DNA of 64,000 nucleotides from JAIOTG01 sp964644045 (GTDB lineage Bacteria; Patescibacteriota; Patescibacteriia; Patescibacteriales; JAGXOH01): contig CAZXUK010000001.1 in the NCBI GenBank assembly GCA_964644045.1, forward strand, positions 31,697-95,696, given 5' to 3'. The position numbers and the translations under genes were made by a program. The notes under the pieces were generated by a model. It did not search any database and was not told the origin of the DNA. It was given only the letters and a program-made list of their open reading frames with translations. Of the stretch, positions 16,838 to 25,224 are shown in pieces (the stretch's first letter is position 1; every line of letters starts with the position of its first letter).

Positions 16838-17947
16838 TCATCTTTTATACCACCAAACCGCCAAAGCGGTGGAAATGGGCACAGATAAAATTATACCTAT
16901 ACTTCCCACCAAGGTTCTAACTATTTCCGTGGCCACGGCCCCGTTGTTAATAATATGCCACCAAGAAGGAAAAGCACTGCTTCCGCTCACAAAAAGCAAA
17001 AGCAAAGGCAAAGATACACCGGCATAAGCCAAAAATAAAGTATTAACCATGGAGCTGATATGGGAAACTCCCACCCGATGACCTTTTTTAAAAATTTCTC
17101 CTTTTGTCTGATAAGGATCGGTTTCTGTTATTTCTTTAACCGTAGTTACTTGGGAAACCACTACATCATCCAAAACCCCCAAACTTCCTATTAAAATTCC
17201 GGCGAGTAACAAACCCTGAAAATTTATATTCTTCTCTCCCAAGCTAACCAAAGGCAGAATATTTTCTCCGCTTAAACCGGTTAGATAAGCTATTTCCATA
17301 AAAATCCAGGAAAGAAAAAACACTAAGGTCAAACTGATCAAAATGCTAAAAACGGAAATATGGGACACTTGTTTGAAGCCCTCGGTAATATAAATTACCG
17401 CCAACAAAATCAAGGCCGAGCCCGCAATGGTAATTATAAGAGCGTTACTTCCGCCTAAAATACCGGGAATAATAAATTTTATAATCAGAAAAAAAGTTAA
17501 AAACAAAGATATCAAAGCTTTTAAACCTTTTAATCTCCCCACCGCAAGCAAAGCCAAAACAAACAAAACCAAAAGCCAGCCCAGGGCGCCGGAGCGCACA
17601 TAATCAGTAATATAATAATTTACATTGCCCTTATGGTCATGCACGGCCGCCACCAAAACCTTATCTCCTTTTTTATAAACCTTGCTATTAGCCGCAACCA
17701 CCTCCCCAATCCCGTTAAAAATTATGGTCTCTCCTTTAAACTCTCCTTCTAAAACTTTTAATTCCAATTTTTGTTGAGTAAAATCGCTTGATTTCTTTTC
17801 TGCCCTTTTTTCTTCTAAAATTTTTAACACCCGGGCTTTAAAAATTTTATCAGCCCGTCCGGAAACATTGGCTTGGGCGGTTTGGGCTTGTCCACCAACA
17901 GGCAACAAAAACAAAAAAATCGCTATTAAGAAAATCTTTTTAAGCAT
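16838..17947 (-). CDS. YibE/F-like membrane protein
   Basis: A signal-like N-terminus and a short extracytoplasmic domain precede about seven membrane helices. The sequence contains the YibE/F block GSLGVLDDVVVSQVTTVKEI and the later HRVGVSHISSMVNTLFLAYAG. Family members are proposed transporters, function unproven. It starts one base after the stop of the CDF transporter gene, so translation is probably coupled. Confidence 0.85.
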   Translation of the reverse strand: MLKKIFLIAIFLFLLPVGGQAQTAQANVSGRADKIFKARVLKILEEKRAEKKSSDFTQQKLELKVLEGEFKGETIIFNGIGEVVAANSKVYKKGDKVLVAAVHDHKGNVNYYITDYVRSGALGWLLVLFVLALLAVGRLKGLKALISLFLTFFLIIKFIIPGILGGSNALIITIAGSALILLAVIYITEGFKQVSHISVFSILISLTLVFFLSWIFMEIAYLTGLSGENILPLVSLGEKNINFQGLLLAGILIGSLGVLDDVVVSQVTTVKEITETDPYQTKGEIFKKGHRVGVSHISSMVNTLFLAYAGVSLPLLLLFVSGSSAFPSWWHIINNGAVATEIVRTLVGSIGIILSVPISTALAVWWYKR

Positions 17948-17948
17948 A

Positions 17949-19178
17949 TTAAATATTTAAAAAATCCTCAATCTCTTTGCCTTTTTCTGTTTTGGTTATT
18001 TTTATATCCGCTTCTTTGGCTTTTTCTTTTACCCCTTCTCCTATAAACGGAGTTATGATCTCGTCCGGCACAAAAGTGCGGATCATTCTCATTCCTCCTC
18101 CTTTCTCCTTGTCCAAATAAGGATTATCTATTGTCTTTTTTTGTCTTATATTTTCTCCTTCTTTATCCACTATCAAATACTGCGGTGCCCCCAATTTCTC
18201 ATACACCCGACCTTCTTTAATTGGAACTATAATTCTATATCCCCTTTTTTCTTCAACTCCCAAATCTCGAGGATTAACAAATCTTTTTTTCCAATTCATT
18301 CTTCTGCCCCAAATAGGCCTGATCGTGCCCGAACTATAATCATGGGACTCTACTTGGATCACCACTTGGTCCAAGCGAGTTATTTTATCCACCAATTCTT
18401 GCTGTAAGGCCTTGGTTTTATCTTGCGCCTGCTTAACTGACAGATCAGCCGGTAGCTTAATGGTAATTTCGGCAAACCCGGCCGAACCTATTTTTCTGGT
18501 CTTAATATCTGATAACTCAACTTTTTTTTCTTTTAAAATTTTTCTAACCCCCTTTTCCACCTCTTCGTCTTTTACTCCCACCAACTGATCTATAGTTTCA
18601 GCTCCCAACTCCCTGGTTTCATAAATAATATAAAGCCCGATAAATATGGCTAAAACTCCATCAGCCAAAGGAAAAAATTTAACTAAAACCAAGCCCAACA
18701 AAACCCCCAGAGAAGAGATCACATCGGCCCGAGAGTGCTGGGCATCTGCTACTAAAGCTAAGCTGTCTTCTTCTCTGCCCACCTTGAATTTATATCTGGC
18801 CATTAATTCATTGGCAATAACAGATATTATAACAGCTCCAAAACCCCAAACACTTAACCTGACCGCGCTATAACTCATTAATTGCTCCACCCCTTCATAA
18901 ATTATCCAAACAGCTGAAATAAACAATAAAAAAACTATACCCAAACCGGCAATATTTTCAAAATTGTAATGTCCGTAGGGATGTTTTTCATCTTTGCCTC
19001 TTTGGGAGGCCTTAATACCAAAAAAAGACACAACTGAAGAAAGCACATCCAGACCGGAATGAATTCCGTCCGCCATTAGAGCCGCGCTTCCGGCCAAAAA
19101 ACCCGCTCCCAATTTACTTAAAGACAAAAAAACATTAACAACCACGGAAACCCCGGAAGTTTTTTCTTTTCTATTCAT
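17949..19178 (-). CDS. cation diffusion facilitator fused to NifX/NifB-like domain
   Basis: The first 285 residues are a CDF metal exporter: six membrane helices with the metal-site motifs ALMADGIHSGLDVLSS and VADAQHSRADVISS and a cytoplasmic domain ending in VIQVESHDYSSG. The last 100 residues (from about GYRIIVPIKEGRVYEKLGAPQY) look like the dinitrogenase iron-molybdenum cofactor biosynthesis fold (NifX/NifB C-terminus), which in other proteins binds iron or FeMo-type clusters. The fusion suggests metal handling, perhaps iron or molybdenum. Neighbours upstream are a thioredoxin-CcdA fusion and DUF134. Confidence 0.85.
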   Translation of the reverse strand: MNRKEKTSGVSVVVNVFLSLSKLGAGFLAGSAALMADGIHSGLDVLSSVVSFFGIKASQRGKDEKHPYGHYNFENIAGLGIVFLLFISAVWIIYEGVEQLMSYSAVRLSVWGFGAVIISVIANELMARYKFKVGREEDSLALVADAQHSRADVISSLGVLLGLVLVKFFPLADGVLAIFIGLYIIYETRELGAETIDQLVGVKDEEVEKGVRKILKEKKVELSDIKTRKIGSAGFAEITIKLPADLSVKQAQDKTKALQQELVDKITRLDQVVIQVESHDYSSGTIRPIWGRRMNWKKRFVNPRDLGVEEKRGYRIIVPIKEGRVYEKLGAPQYLIVDKEGENIRQKKTIDNPYLDKEKGGGMRMIRTFVPDEIITPFIGEGVKEKAKEADIKITKTEKGKEIEDFLNI

Positions 19179-19193
19179 AAAAATTAATTAATC

Positions 19194-20681
19194 CTAAACC
19201 CAACCCATAACCATGGCCAAGCCCAGTAAAAACATTATTAAACCGGCAAATAAATGAAGTTTATGAATATTATTTTCTTTCCAAGCAGAAACATCTTTTA
19301 CTTGTTTGAGGCCCAAATAAACCAAAAACATGATAATCAACATGGGAGCCACAAAAATAAGGTTATAGATCAACAAGGGCGGCAATGATTGAAAAATATT
19401 TTGAACCGACAAAACTCCGCAACAAATTATATAAGGACCTATGGTGCAGGGAAGTAAAAATAAAGTTACAAAAATCCCCACAATACCGGCCCCCAAGGGC
19501 GAAGTAACCCCGGAAATTAGTTTTTTAACTTTTGGCCGCAGAAGCAAAGGCATTTCCGTGCCCAGGCCACCCGGTTTATAGCTGATAAAATCCTTAATAT
19601 TTAAAAGTCCTAAAACAATAGCTACGCCTCCCAAGATCTTATACATCCATAAACGGATGGAAGTAATAGCTTGAACCAATTTTATAAACTTAATAATCAC
19701 TAAACCATAAAATAAATACATCACAAAAACCGCCGCTATAAAAGCTAAGCCGGCTAAGATTATATTTTTTCTGCTCTTGGGGTTATAAGTCAAAATTGTG
19801 GTAAGCATTAAAATCAAAACCGCAAAAGCGCAAGGATTAACTGCGTCCACAACAGCCAAAGAAACAATTTTAAACCAGGTAAAATCAGTATTCATTTTTT
19901 CTCCGGCAAATTTCTGTTTTTGGGTAGAATCTTTTTCGGTTTTTGTCTTATCCCCAGAATTGACCGCAGAAGAACTTTCAGAATTTTTTTGGACATAAGG
20001 AACTCCTTGTCCATTCCACTTAATTATCCAGCCGTCTATCTTAACCGCTTGATCAAACTCTACTTCTTTTCCGGACAAAGACACGGAAAGATCGTTCCAA
20101 GAAACATAATCACCTTCTTTTTTAATGGTTTCGGCCAAATTATCAACTCCTAAAAATTTTTGTAAATTATCCAGAGAAGCATTTTCCTCTTTTTTTACCA
20201 AGACCCTGTCCTTTTTCCAGATCTTGGGATAAAAAGGCAAAAAATTTAAATTCAGTTGAGAAAAATTCTTTAATTCTCCGTTAGACAAAGAACATTTATT
20301 CTGACCGTTTTTCAGTCTCTGTTCAAAATTGTTTAAAATACCCCTATCTCCGCGCAAATAATCATTGGGACCGAATATTAACAAAGGAATTCCCAATCCC
20401 GTATTATAATTCTCGTTATACTTGCTCATTAAATTGGGATTCCCCGGCGTTTGATAAATCTCGTATTCAATTACTGTTAAATTCTCATATTTTTCAGGCA
20501 ATTCTTGTAAAACTTCCGGGTCAGTCTGGGCGCAATGAGGACAGCCCACTCCGGTAAAATAAACCGCGCAAAAATTTTTACTATTACCCTCTTGCGCGGA
20601 AACATTGAACAAGGGAAAACATAAAATCGATAAAAAAAACAAAATTTGAAAAAATCTCTTTAACCTAAAAACACTGAACAT
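19194..20681 (-). CDS. thioredoxin-like domain fused to CcdA/DsbD-type membrane domain
   Basis: After a signal peptide (ILFFLSILCFPLFNVSA) comes a thioredoxin-fold region with CAVYFTGVGCPHCAQTDPE, in which CPHC is the redox motif. A Ser/Thr/Lys-rich linker leads to six helices of the cytochrome c biogenesis CcdA type with VDAVNPCAFAVLILML and FLLPCTIGPYIICC, whose two cysteines are the transmembrane pair. It should move electrons across the membrane to extracytoplasmic thiols. It precedes the CDF gene by 15 bases. Confidence 0.88.
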   Translation of the reverse strand: MFSVFRLKRFFQILFFLSILCFPLFNVSAQEGNSKNFCAVYFTGVGCPHCAQTDPEVLQELPEKYENLTVIEYEIYQTPGNPNLMSKYNENYNTGLGIPLLIFGPNDYLRGDRGILNNFEQRLKNGQNKCSLSNGELKNFSQLNLNFLPFYPKIWKKDRVLVKKEENASLDNLQKFLGVDNLAETIKKEGDYVSWNDLSVSLSGKEVEFDQAVKIDGWIIKWNGQGVPYVQKNSESSSAVNSGDKTKTEKDSTQKQKFAGEKMNTDFTWFKIVSLAVVDAVNPCAFAVLILMLTTILTYNPKSRKNIILAGLAFIAAVFVMYLFYGLVIIKFIKLVQAITSIRLWMYKILGGVAIVLGLLNIKDFISYKPGGLGTEMPLLLRPKVKKLISGVTSPLGAGIVGIFVTLFLLPCTIGPYIICCGVLSVQNIFQSLPPLLIYNLIFVAPMLIIMFLVYLGLKQVKDVSAWKENNIHKLHLFAGLIMFLLGLAMVMGWV

Positions 20682-20698
20682 ATTTTTTAAATTAATTA

Positions 20699-21025
20699 TT
20701 ATTTTTCTCTGGAAATTTTAATGCCTTTGCCTTCTGATAAGGCCTGGCTGACTTTTTTATAAGCCGAACTCAAAATCCTTTGGAAAGTACTTTGAGAAGT
20801 ATTCATCTTTCGAGCACACTCCTTTTGTTCTAAATCCCTGATATTTTTAAGGCGCAGGGCCTCTATCTCTTCCGCGCTTAATTCCACTATTTCCAAATTT
20901 CGCATAGGCACACCCTGGGGCTTAAAATAATCAGAACGCAGATCCGAACTAACCCGACGCCTTAAAGGGGGTCGGCCCAAGCGACGAGAATAATAAATAT
21001 TTTTTCGGAAATCTTTCTTGTTCAT
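20699..21025 (-). CDS. DUF134 (UPF0251) putative DNA-binding protein
   Basis: The 108 residues show the family core: the basic GRPPLRRRV, YFKPQGVPMRNLEIVELSAEEIEALRL and a helix-turn-helix CARKMNTSQSTFQRILSSAYKKVSQAL. Such proteins are often encoded with NifX/NifB-domain and DUF5320 proteins in anaerobes. It may regulate this cluster, but no operator was identified. Confidence 0.85.
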   Translation of the reverse strand: MNKKDFRKNIYYSRRLGRPPLRRRVSSDLRSDYFKPQGVPMRNLEIVELSAEEIEALRLKNIRDLEQKECARKMNTSQSTFQRILSSAYKKVSQALSEGKGIKISREK

Positions 21026-21063
21026 ATAATTATTTATTATACAATAACAAAAAACAAAATTAA

Positions 21064-21087
21064 AGCCGGAGAAAAATTTCCCCGGCT
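21064..21087 (-). terminator. possible terminator after DUF5320 gene
   Basis: AGCCGG and CCGGCT form a 6-bp stem (with two extra base pairs possible) followed on the minus strand by TTTAATTTTG. It lies between the DUF5320 and DUF134 genes and could cause partial termination. Confidence 0.4.
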
Positions 21088-21102
21088 AATAATTTTGGTC
21101 CT

Positions 21103-21369
21103 TTATTTTTCTTCGGCCAAATTTTCCTTTTCTTTCTGTATCTGATTCAATTCCTGTTTTAACATCTCTTCTTCTTGCTCCAGGGCCTTTTTTTCATCTG
21201 TTTCAGTCCAGGCTCTACGAAAAGATCTAAAACCAAGCCCGAAACCTCTTCCTCTTCCCGAAAAACCGCCTCGTCTAAAACCGCGAGCAGCTCCGGCTCC
21301 GCAAGGACCCATTCCTCTACCGCTTCCGGGGCCCGCGCCCATAGGACCGGTTCCGTTAAATCCTGGCAT
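21103..21369 (-). CDS. DUF5320 protein
   Basis: MPGFNGTGPMGAGPGSGRG is the hallmark start of DUF5320. A Gly/Arg-rich middle and a Glu/Lys coiled coil (ALEQEEEMLKQELNQIQKEK) follow; 88 residues. The function is unknown, but the family co-occurs with NifX-like and DUF134 proteins, matching the downstream genes. Confidence 0.85.
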   Translation of the reverse strand: MPGFNGTGPMGAGPGSGRGMGPCGAGAARGFRRGGFSGRGRGFGLGFRSFRRAWTETDEKKALEQEEEMLKQELNQIQKEKENLAEEK

Positions 21370-21489
21370 AATTTTATTACCTTTTTTATTAATCCCTTGA
21401 GGACTTAATATAAAATGGTAAATTAATATTTATGAATATATACCTATATCTATTATTGAGTATATACCCATAAATAAATCTTGTCAACC

Positions 21490-21845
21490 CCTATTACGAA
21501 TTCACAAGATTACGAATTCACAAATTAAATCACGAATTGCACAAATAAAGCTATCAATAATTTTATAAATCTCTCCTCTTTTAAAGTAGAGGAATTGAAT
21601 ATAGTTTTTAAAAAATTCCTCCCCTTTTTAAGGGGAGGTTAGGTGGGGTTATTCGTGAATTTGTGATCGGATTCGTGCGTTTCGTAATCTTTTTAAGTCC
21701 TACCCATTACGAATTCACGAATTTTATCACGAATTACACGAATAAAACGGTTAATAGTTCTAAAAAAATTCCTCCCCTTTTTAAGGGGAGGTTAGGTGGG
21801 GTTATTCGTGAATTTGTTATCGGATTCGTGCATTTCGTAATCTTA
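21490..21845. repeat. imperfect direct repeat, period about 153 bases
   Basis: The block with CCTCCCCTTTTTAAGGGGAGG and the following TTAGGTGGGGTTATTCGTG occurs at 21618 and 21771, and each copy is preceded by runs of CACGAATT-type words. The second copy overlaps the end of truB. A related G-rich hairpin lies at about 22905-22945. The rest of this 470-base gap shows no gene. Confidence 0.7.
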
Positions 21846-22523
21846 TGTATTTGTGATTAGATATTCAGTCCAATTTTGAGAAGTGAGAATTTCCGGATTC
21901 ACAGCGTTTTTTAGAGTATAATCTCCCACCGCGGTTCTTTGTAGCTCTTTTAGATAAGCCCCGCACTCTAATTCTTGGCCGATATCATAAGCCAAAGAAC
22001 GAATATAAGTCCCGGAGGAACAAATTATTTCTATCTCCACACCGGGAAAATCATAGTTTTTTAATTTTAATTCATAAACCTCGATTTCCACCGGCTCTCT
22101 TTCCACGATTTTTCCTTGTCTGGCCAAATTATAAAGCTTTTCTCCTTTTATTTTTTTAGCACTAAACATGGGTGGAATCTGCTTTTGTCTGCCTTGAAAA
22201 TTTTTCAAAACTTTTTTTATTTTTTTGCGAGTTATAAATTCAATCTTATTTTCTTCTATAATTTTACCGGTTGAATCATGGGTGTCAGTAACCACTCCCA
22301 AACAAATTTGGGCTTTATACTTTTTTTGAGTTTTGACTATCTTATCAATTTGCTTAGTAGCATTCCTGCCTATTGCCAAAACCAAAACTCCGCCGGCAAA
22401 AGGGTCCAAGGTTCCGGCATGGCCGATTTTTTTAATCCCCGTAATTTTCCTAAGCTGATTAACTATATCATGAGAAGTGGGGCCAACCGGCTTATTTACA
22501 ACCAAAAAACCTGAATTTTTCAT
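21843..22523 (-). CDS. truB: tRNA pseudouridine(55) synthase TruB
   Basis: The 226-residue enzyme makes pseudouridine 55 in the tRNA T-loop. The catalytic Asp is residue 40 in HAGTLDPFAGGVL; VNKPVGPTSHD is at the start and SSGTYIRSLAYDIG in the C-terminal half. It is somewhat shorter than the usual 300 residues, lacking the C-terminal PUA domain. The stop codon lies within the direct repeat. Confidence 0.93.
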   Translation of the reverse strand: MKNSGFLVVNKPVGPTSHDIVNQLRKITGIKKIGHAGTLDPFAGGVLVLAIGRNATKQIDKIVKTQKKYKAQICLGVVTDTHDSTGKIIEENKIEFITRKKIKKVLKNFQGRQKQIPPMFSAKKIKGEKLYNLARQGKIVEREPVEIEVYELKLKNYDFPGVEIEIICSSGTYIRSLAYDIGQELECGAYLKELQRTAVGDYTLKNAVNPEILTSQNWTEYLITNT

Positions 22524-22584
22524 TTTTTACTATTAAAAATAAATCAACACCTAAAACCCAAAAACTAACACCTAAGACCTGTTA

Positions 22585-22857
22585 TTAATATCTAACTTCA
22601 AAACCCTCAAAATTTTTCAGCTCTTGGGAAAAATCTTGCTCAACCTTATCCACGCGGGCAGAAGATGAGCCTTGCCAACACCAAGCCAATAATTCTTTTA
22701 ATTTTTCTTCTTCTCCCTCCGCTTCCAAATAAACCGAGCCGTCCGCTTGGTTGGCCACCCAGCCGGTCAAGCCCAGCTCCCGAGCTTTTTGGCGGGCGGA
22801 GTCGCGAAAAAACACTCCTTGGACCCGTCCGTAAATTGTGGCTTTAAGATGTTTCAT
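22585..22857 (-). CDS. acyP: acylphosphatase
   Basis: A 90-residue enzyme with the signature GRVQGVFFRDSARQKA and GWVANQADGSVYLEAEG. The catalytic pair Arg18 and Asn36 is present. It hydrolyses acyl phosphates such as acetyl phosphate. Length is normal. Confidence 0.93.
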   Translation of the reverse strand: MKHLKATIYGRVQGVFFRDSARQKARELGLTGWVANQADGSVYLEAEGEEEKLKELLAWCWQGSSSARVDKVEQDFSQELKNFEGFEVRY

Positions 22858-22964
22858 AACTATACCATAATAAAATAAAGGTAATCAGTCAAAACAAAAC
22901 CCCTCCCCAGTCCTCCCCTTTGAAAGGGAAGGATTGAGGTGGGGTTATCAATTTTTAAAATTTT

Positions 22965-23342
22965 TTATTTACTCTTCCACAATCCGTGAACATTGCAATA
23001 AATTCGCGCGGACAAATTCTCTTCCCGCGCTTCAAATTCAGCTTCCGGCGCCTGCGTGGGGTTTAAAAACTTCTTAAAACTTTTGTCCCCGGCCTGAAGC
23101 TCTATCCACTCAATATAATGAGCCCCTTCCATGGGATGAGCCACTGAGCCAACCTTAACTTTTACCCCCTTTTCCGATCTTTCAATTACCGGGACATGCT
23201 TTTCCCGGCCCTCATCCTCTTGCTTGGCTTCCAACAACTCCATATTCTCTCCGCAACAAACCAGCTGACCGGCTCCGGCATGCAAAACTTCCACTATATT
23301 TCCGCAAACATTACAGCGATAAATTTGTTTTTCTTGGGTCAT
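22965..23342 (-). CDS. dfx: desulfoferrodoxin (superoxide reductase, two-iron type)
   Basis: The N-terminal desulforedoxin knuckle has Cys10, Cys13, Cys29 and Cys30. The C-terminal superoxide reductase centre has the expected ligands: His49, His69, His75, Cys116 and His119. The enzyme reduces superoxide to peroxide without releasing oxygen, typical for anaerobes. The rubrerythrin gene lies 12 bases upstream and would remove the peroxide. Confidence 0.95.
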   Translation of the reverse strand: MTQEKQIYRCNVCGNIVEVLHAGAGQLVCCGENMELLEAKQEDEGREKHVPVIERSEKGVKVKVGSVAHPMEGAHYIEWIELQAGDKSFKKFLNPTQAPEAEFEAREENLSARIYCNVHGLWKSK

Positions 23343-23354
23343 ATTTAAATTTTA

Positions 23355-23936
23355 TTAATAAGTCTCGCATTTAAGCTCAAAATAATTATAAGGATGATCG
23401 CAACTGGGGCACTTAGCCGGAGCCTCTTCTCCTTCATGAACATAGCCGCATTTTCGGCAAACCCACTCCTTTTTCTCGCTTTTTTTAAAAATTGTCTTTC
23501 CCTGCACTTCTTGCAAAAGACAGGTATAACGATCCTCGTGGTGCACTTCCGCCCGCCCGATAGCTTTTAATCTTTGGGCAATCTCGGGAAGACCCTCTTC
23601 TTCGGCAGTTTGGGCAAACTCCGGATACATTTGACTGTTTTCATAGTGCTCCCCGGCAATAGCGACTTGTAAATTCTCTTCAGTGTCCCCATAATCAGTC
23701 GGGACCTCAGCCTCTACCTCCAAAGTTTTTTCTTGAAAGTTTTTAGCCTTAAGTTCTTGAATCATTTTAAAAAGCCATTTAGCATGCTCTCTTTCATTTT
23801 CAGCGGTTAAAAGAAAAATCTCGGAGATCTGCTCATAGCCCTCTTTTTTGGCCACCTTAGAATAAAAAGTGTAACGATTTCTTGCCTGGCTTTCGCCAAC
23901 AAAGGCCTTGGCCAAATTTTGTAAAGTTTTTTCCAT
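23355..23936 (-). CDS. rbr: rubrerythrin
   Basis: The 193-residue protein has the diiron ferritin-like domain (ESQARNRY, ENEREHAK, EHYENSQMYPEFA, GRAEVHHEDRY) and a C-terminal rubredoxin domain with CRKCGYVH and CPSCDHP. It reduces hydrogen peroxide in anaerobes. It is first in a two-gene unit with superoxide reductase, which suggests contact with oxygen in an otherwise anaerobic life style. Confidence 0.95.
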   Translation of the reverse strand: MEKTLQNLAKAFVGESQARNRYTFYSKVAKKEGYEQISEIFLLTAENEREHAKWLFKMIQELKAKNFQEKTLEVEAEVPTDYGDTEENLQVAIAGEHYENSQMYPEFAQTAEEEGLPEIAQRLKAIGRAEVHHEDRYTCLLQEVQGKTIFKKSEKKEWVCRKCGYVHEGEEAPAKCPSCDHPYNYFELKCETY

Positions 23937-24072
23937 AATTATTGATATTATTAATGAAGTAATTATATTTTATTAACTTTAACCTTTTTAGTCAATTAAT
24001 ATTTGTTTAATATTGCCAAAATTTTAAAAAAATGATTAAATAAAGAAAACACCTAACTATTAATAAAAAAAT

Positions 24073-25206
24073 ATGGCTAAAAAATTTGAGGATTTATTAA
24101 AAGAGGATTTTTTTCGTTTTTCCCTGGAAGAAATCAAAGATCTTAAATTAAGATTCTTTAGGGAAGCTTTCCGGCATCACTATAATAATTGCCCGGAATA
24201 CAAAAAATATTGTGATTTTTATAAAACCAAACCGGAGGATATAAAAACTTATGATGACCTGGAGAAGATCCAGCCCGTTCCCGCGGACGCTTTCCGGGAT
24301 TCGGATAATTTGATCCTAAGCGTTCCCCGTGAAGAAGTGGTGGAAATCTTTACAACCAGCAGCACTACCTCGCCCAACCCCGTAAGATACGCTTACAACC
24401 AAGAAGATTATGAAATGATATCAAAAATAAACGGTGTTTTATGGAAAGACGGATATGACATTCCCGATGCTCGATCCCTTCTTTTCTTGGCTCCCAGTCC
24501 GGAAGAATCAGATACAGGTTTGGTAAAAGGGGGTTACTTAGGTTGGAAAGGAGTCGGCTTTAAAGATGAAAATATTATTTTCGGGGTAAAAAACGGAAAC
24601 CTGGATGTGGATGATCTTTTAGAAAAGATAGAAAACAGCCCTAAACCCATAACCATTTACGGTCCTCCTTTTGCCTATCTCCCCTTTACGGAAAAATGGA
24701 AACAACAAGGAGAAAAACCGCTTATTGACTTAAACGGAAAATCCCGTTTTATCACTACCGGCGGATGGAAAGGAGTCAAACATGACATCTCTAAAGAAGA
24801 ACTGAAAGAACAAATAGCCAAAACTTTTAATGTTGATCCTTCGGAGATCAGAGATGGCTACGGATCCACCGATATAATGACCATGCTTCCCGAATGCGGC
24901 CAGCAAAGAAAACACGTTCCTTTTTGGAATCATGTTTCTGTAAGAGATCCAGAGGATACCAGCAAGGAATTAGGCCCGGATAAAGAGGGCTTGATAGTTT
25001 TAATGGCCTCCTGGCCTCAAGCTTATCCCGCTTTTTGTATGACCGGGGATATGGGCTTCATTAAAGAAGAAGACTGCCCCTGCGGAAGAAAAGGACAAAC
25101 AGTGGAAATTACCGGCAGAGCCAAAGGAGCGGGAGCTCGGGGTTGCGCCATAAGACTGGAACAATTCATGGAAGCCATACAAAGCAAAGACGCCTTTGAT
25201 TTTTAA
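24073..25206 (+). CDS. LuxE-like acyl-protein synthetase
   Basis: The 377 residues match the LuxE/F390-synthetase-like adenylate-forming family: FTTSSTTSPNPVRYAY near residue 95, a central GYGSTDIMTMLPECGQQRKH and a C-terminal GRKGQTVEITGRAKGAGARGCAI. LuxE activates fatty acids as acyl-AMP and hands them over as acyl-enzyme; a Cys near the C-terminus is present here as in LuxE. It precedes a LuxC-like gene by 18 bases. Confidence 0.85.
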   Translation: MAKKFEDLLKEDFFRFSLEEIKDLKLRFFREAFRHHYNNCPEYKKYCDFYKTKPEDIKTYDDLEKIQPVPADAFRDSDNLILSVPREEVVEIFTTSSTTSPNPVRYAYNQEDYEMISKINGVLWKDGYDIPDARSLLFLAPSPEESDTGLVKGGYLGWKGVGFKDENIIFGVKNGNLDVDDLLEKIENSPKPITIYGPPFAYLPFTEKWKQQGEKPLIDLNGKSRFITTGGWKGVKHDISKEELKEQIAKTFNVDPSEIRDGYGSTDIMTMLPECGQQRKHVPFWNHVSVRDPEDTSKELGPDKEGLIVLMASWPQAYPAFCMTGDMGFIKEEDCPCGRKGQTVEITGRAKGAGARGCAIRLEQFMEAIQSKDAFDF

Positions 25207-25224
25207 ACCTTTTAATCTTGAAAT

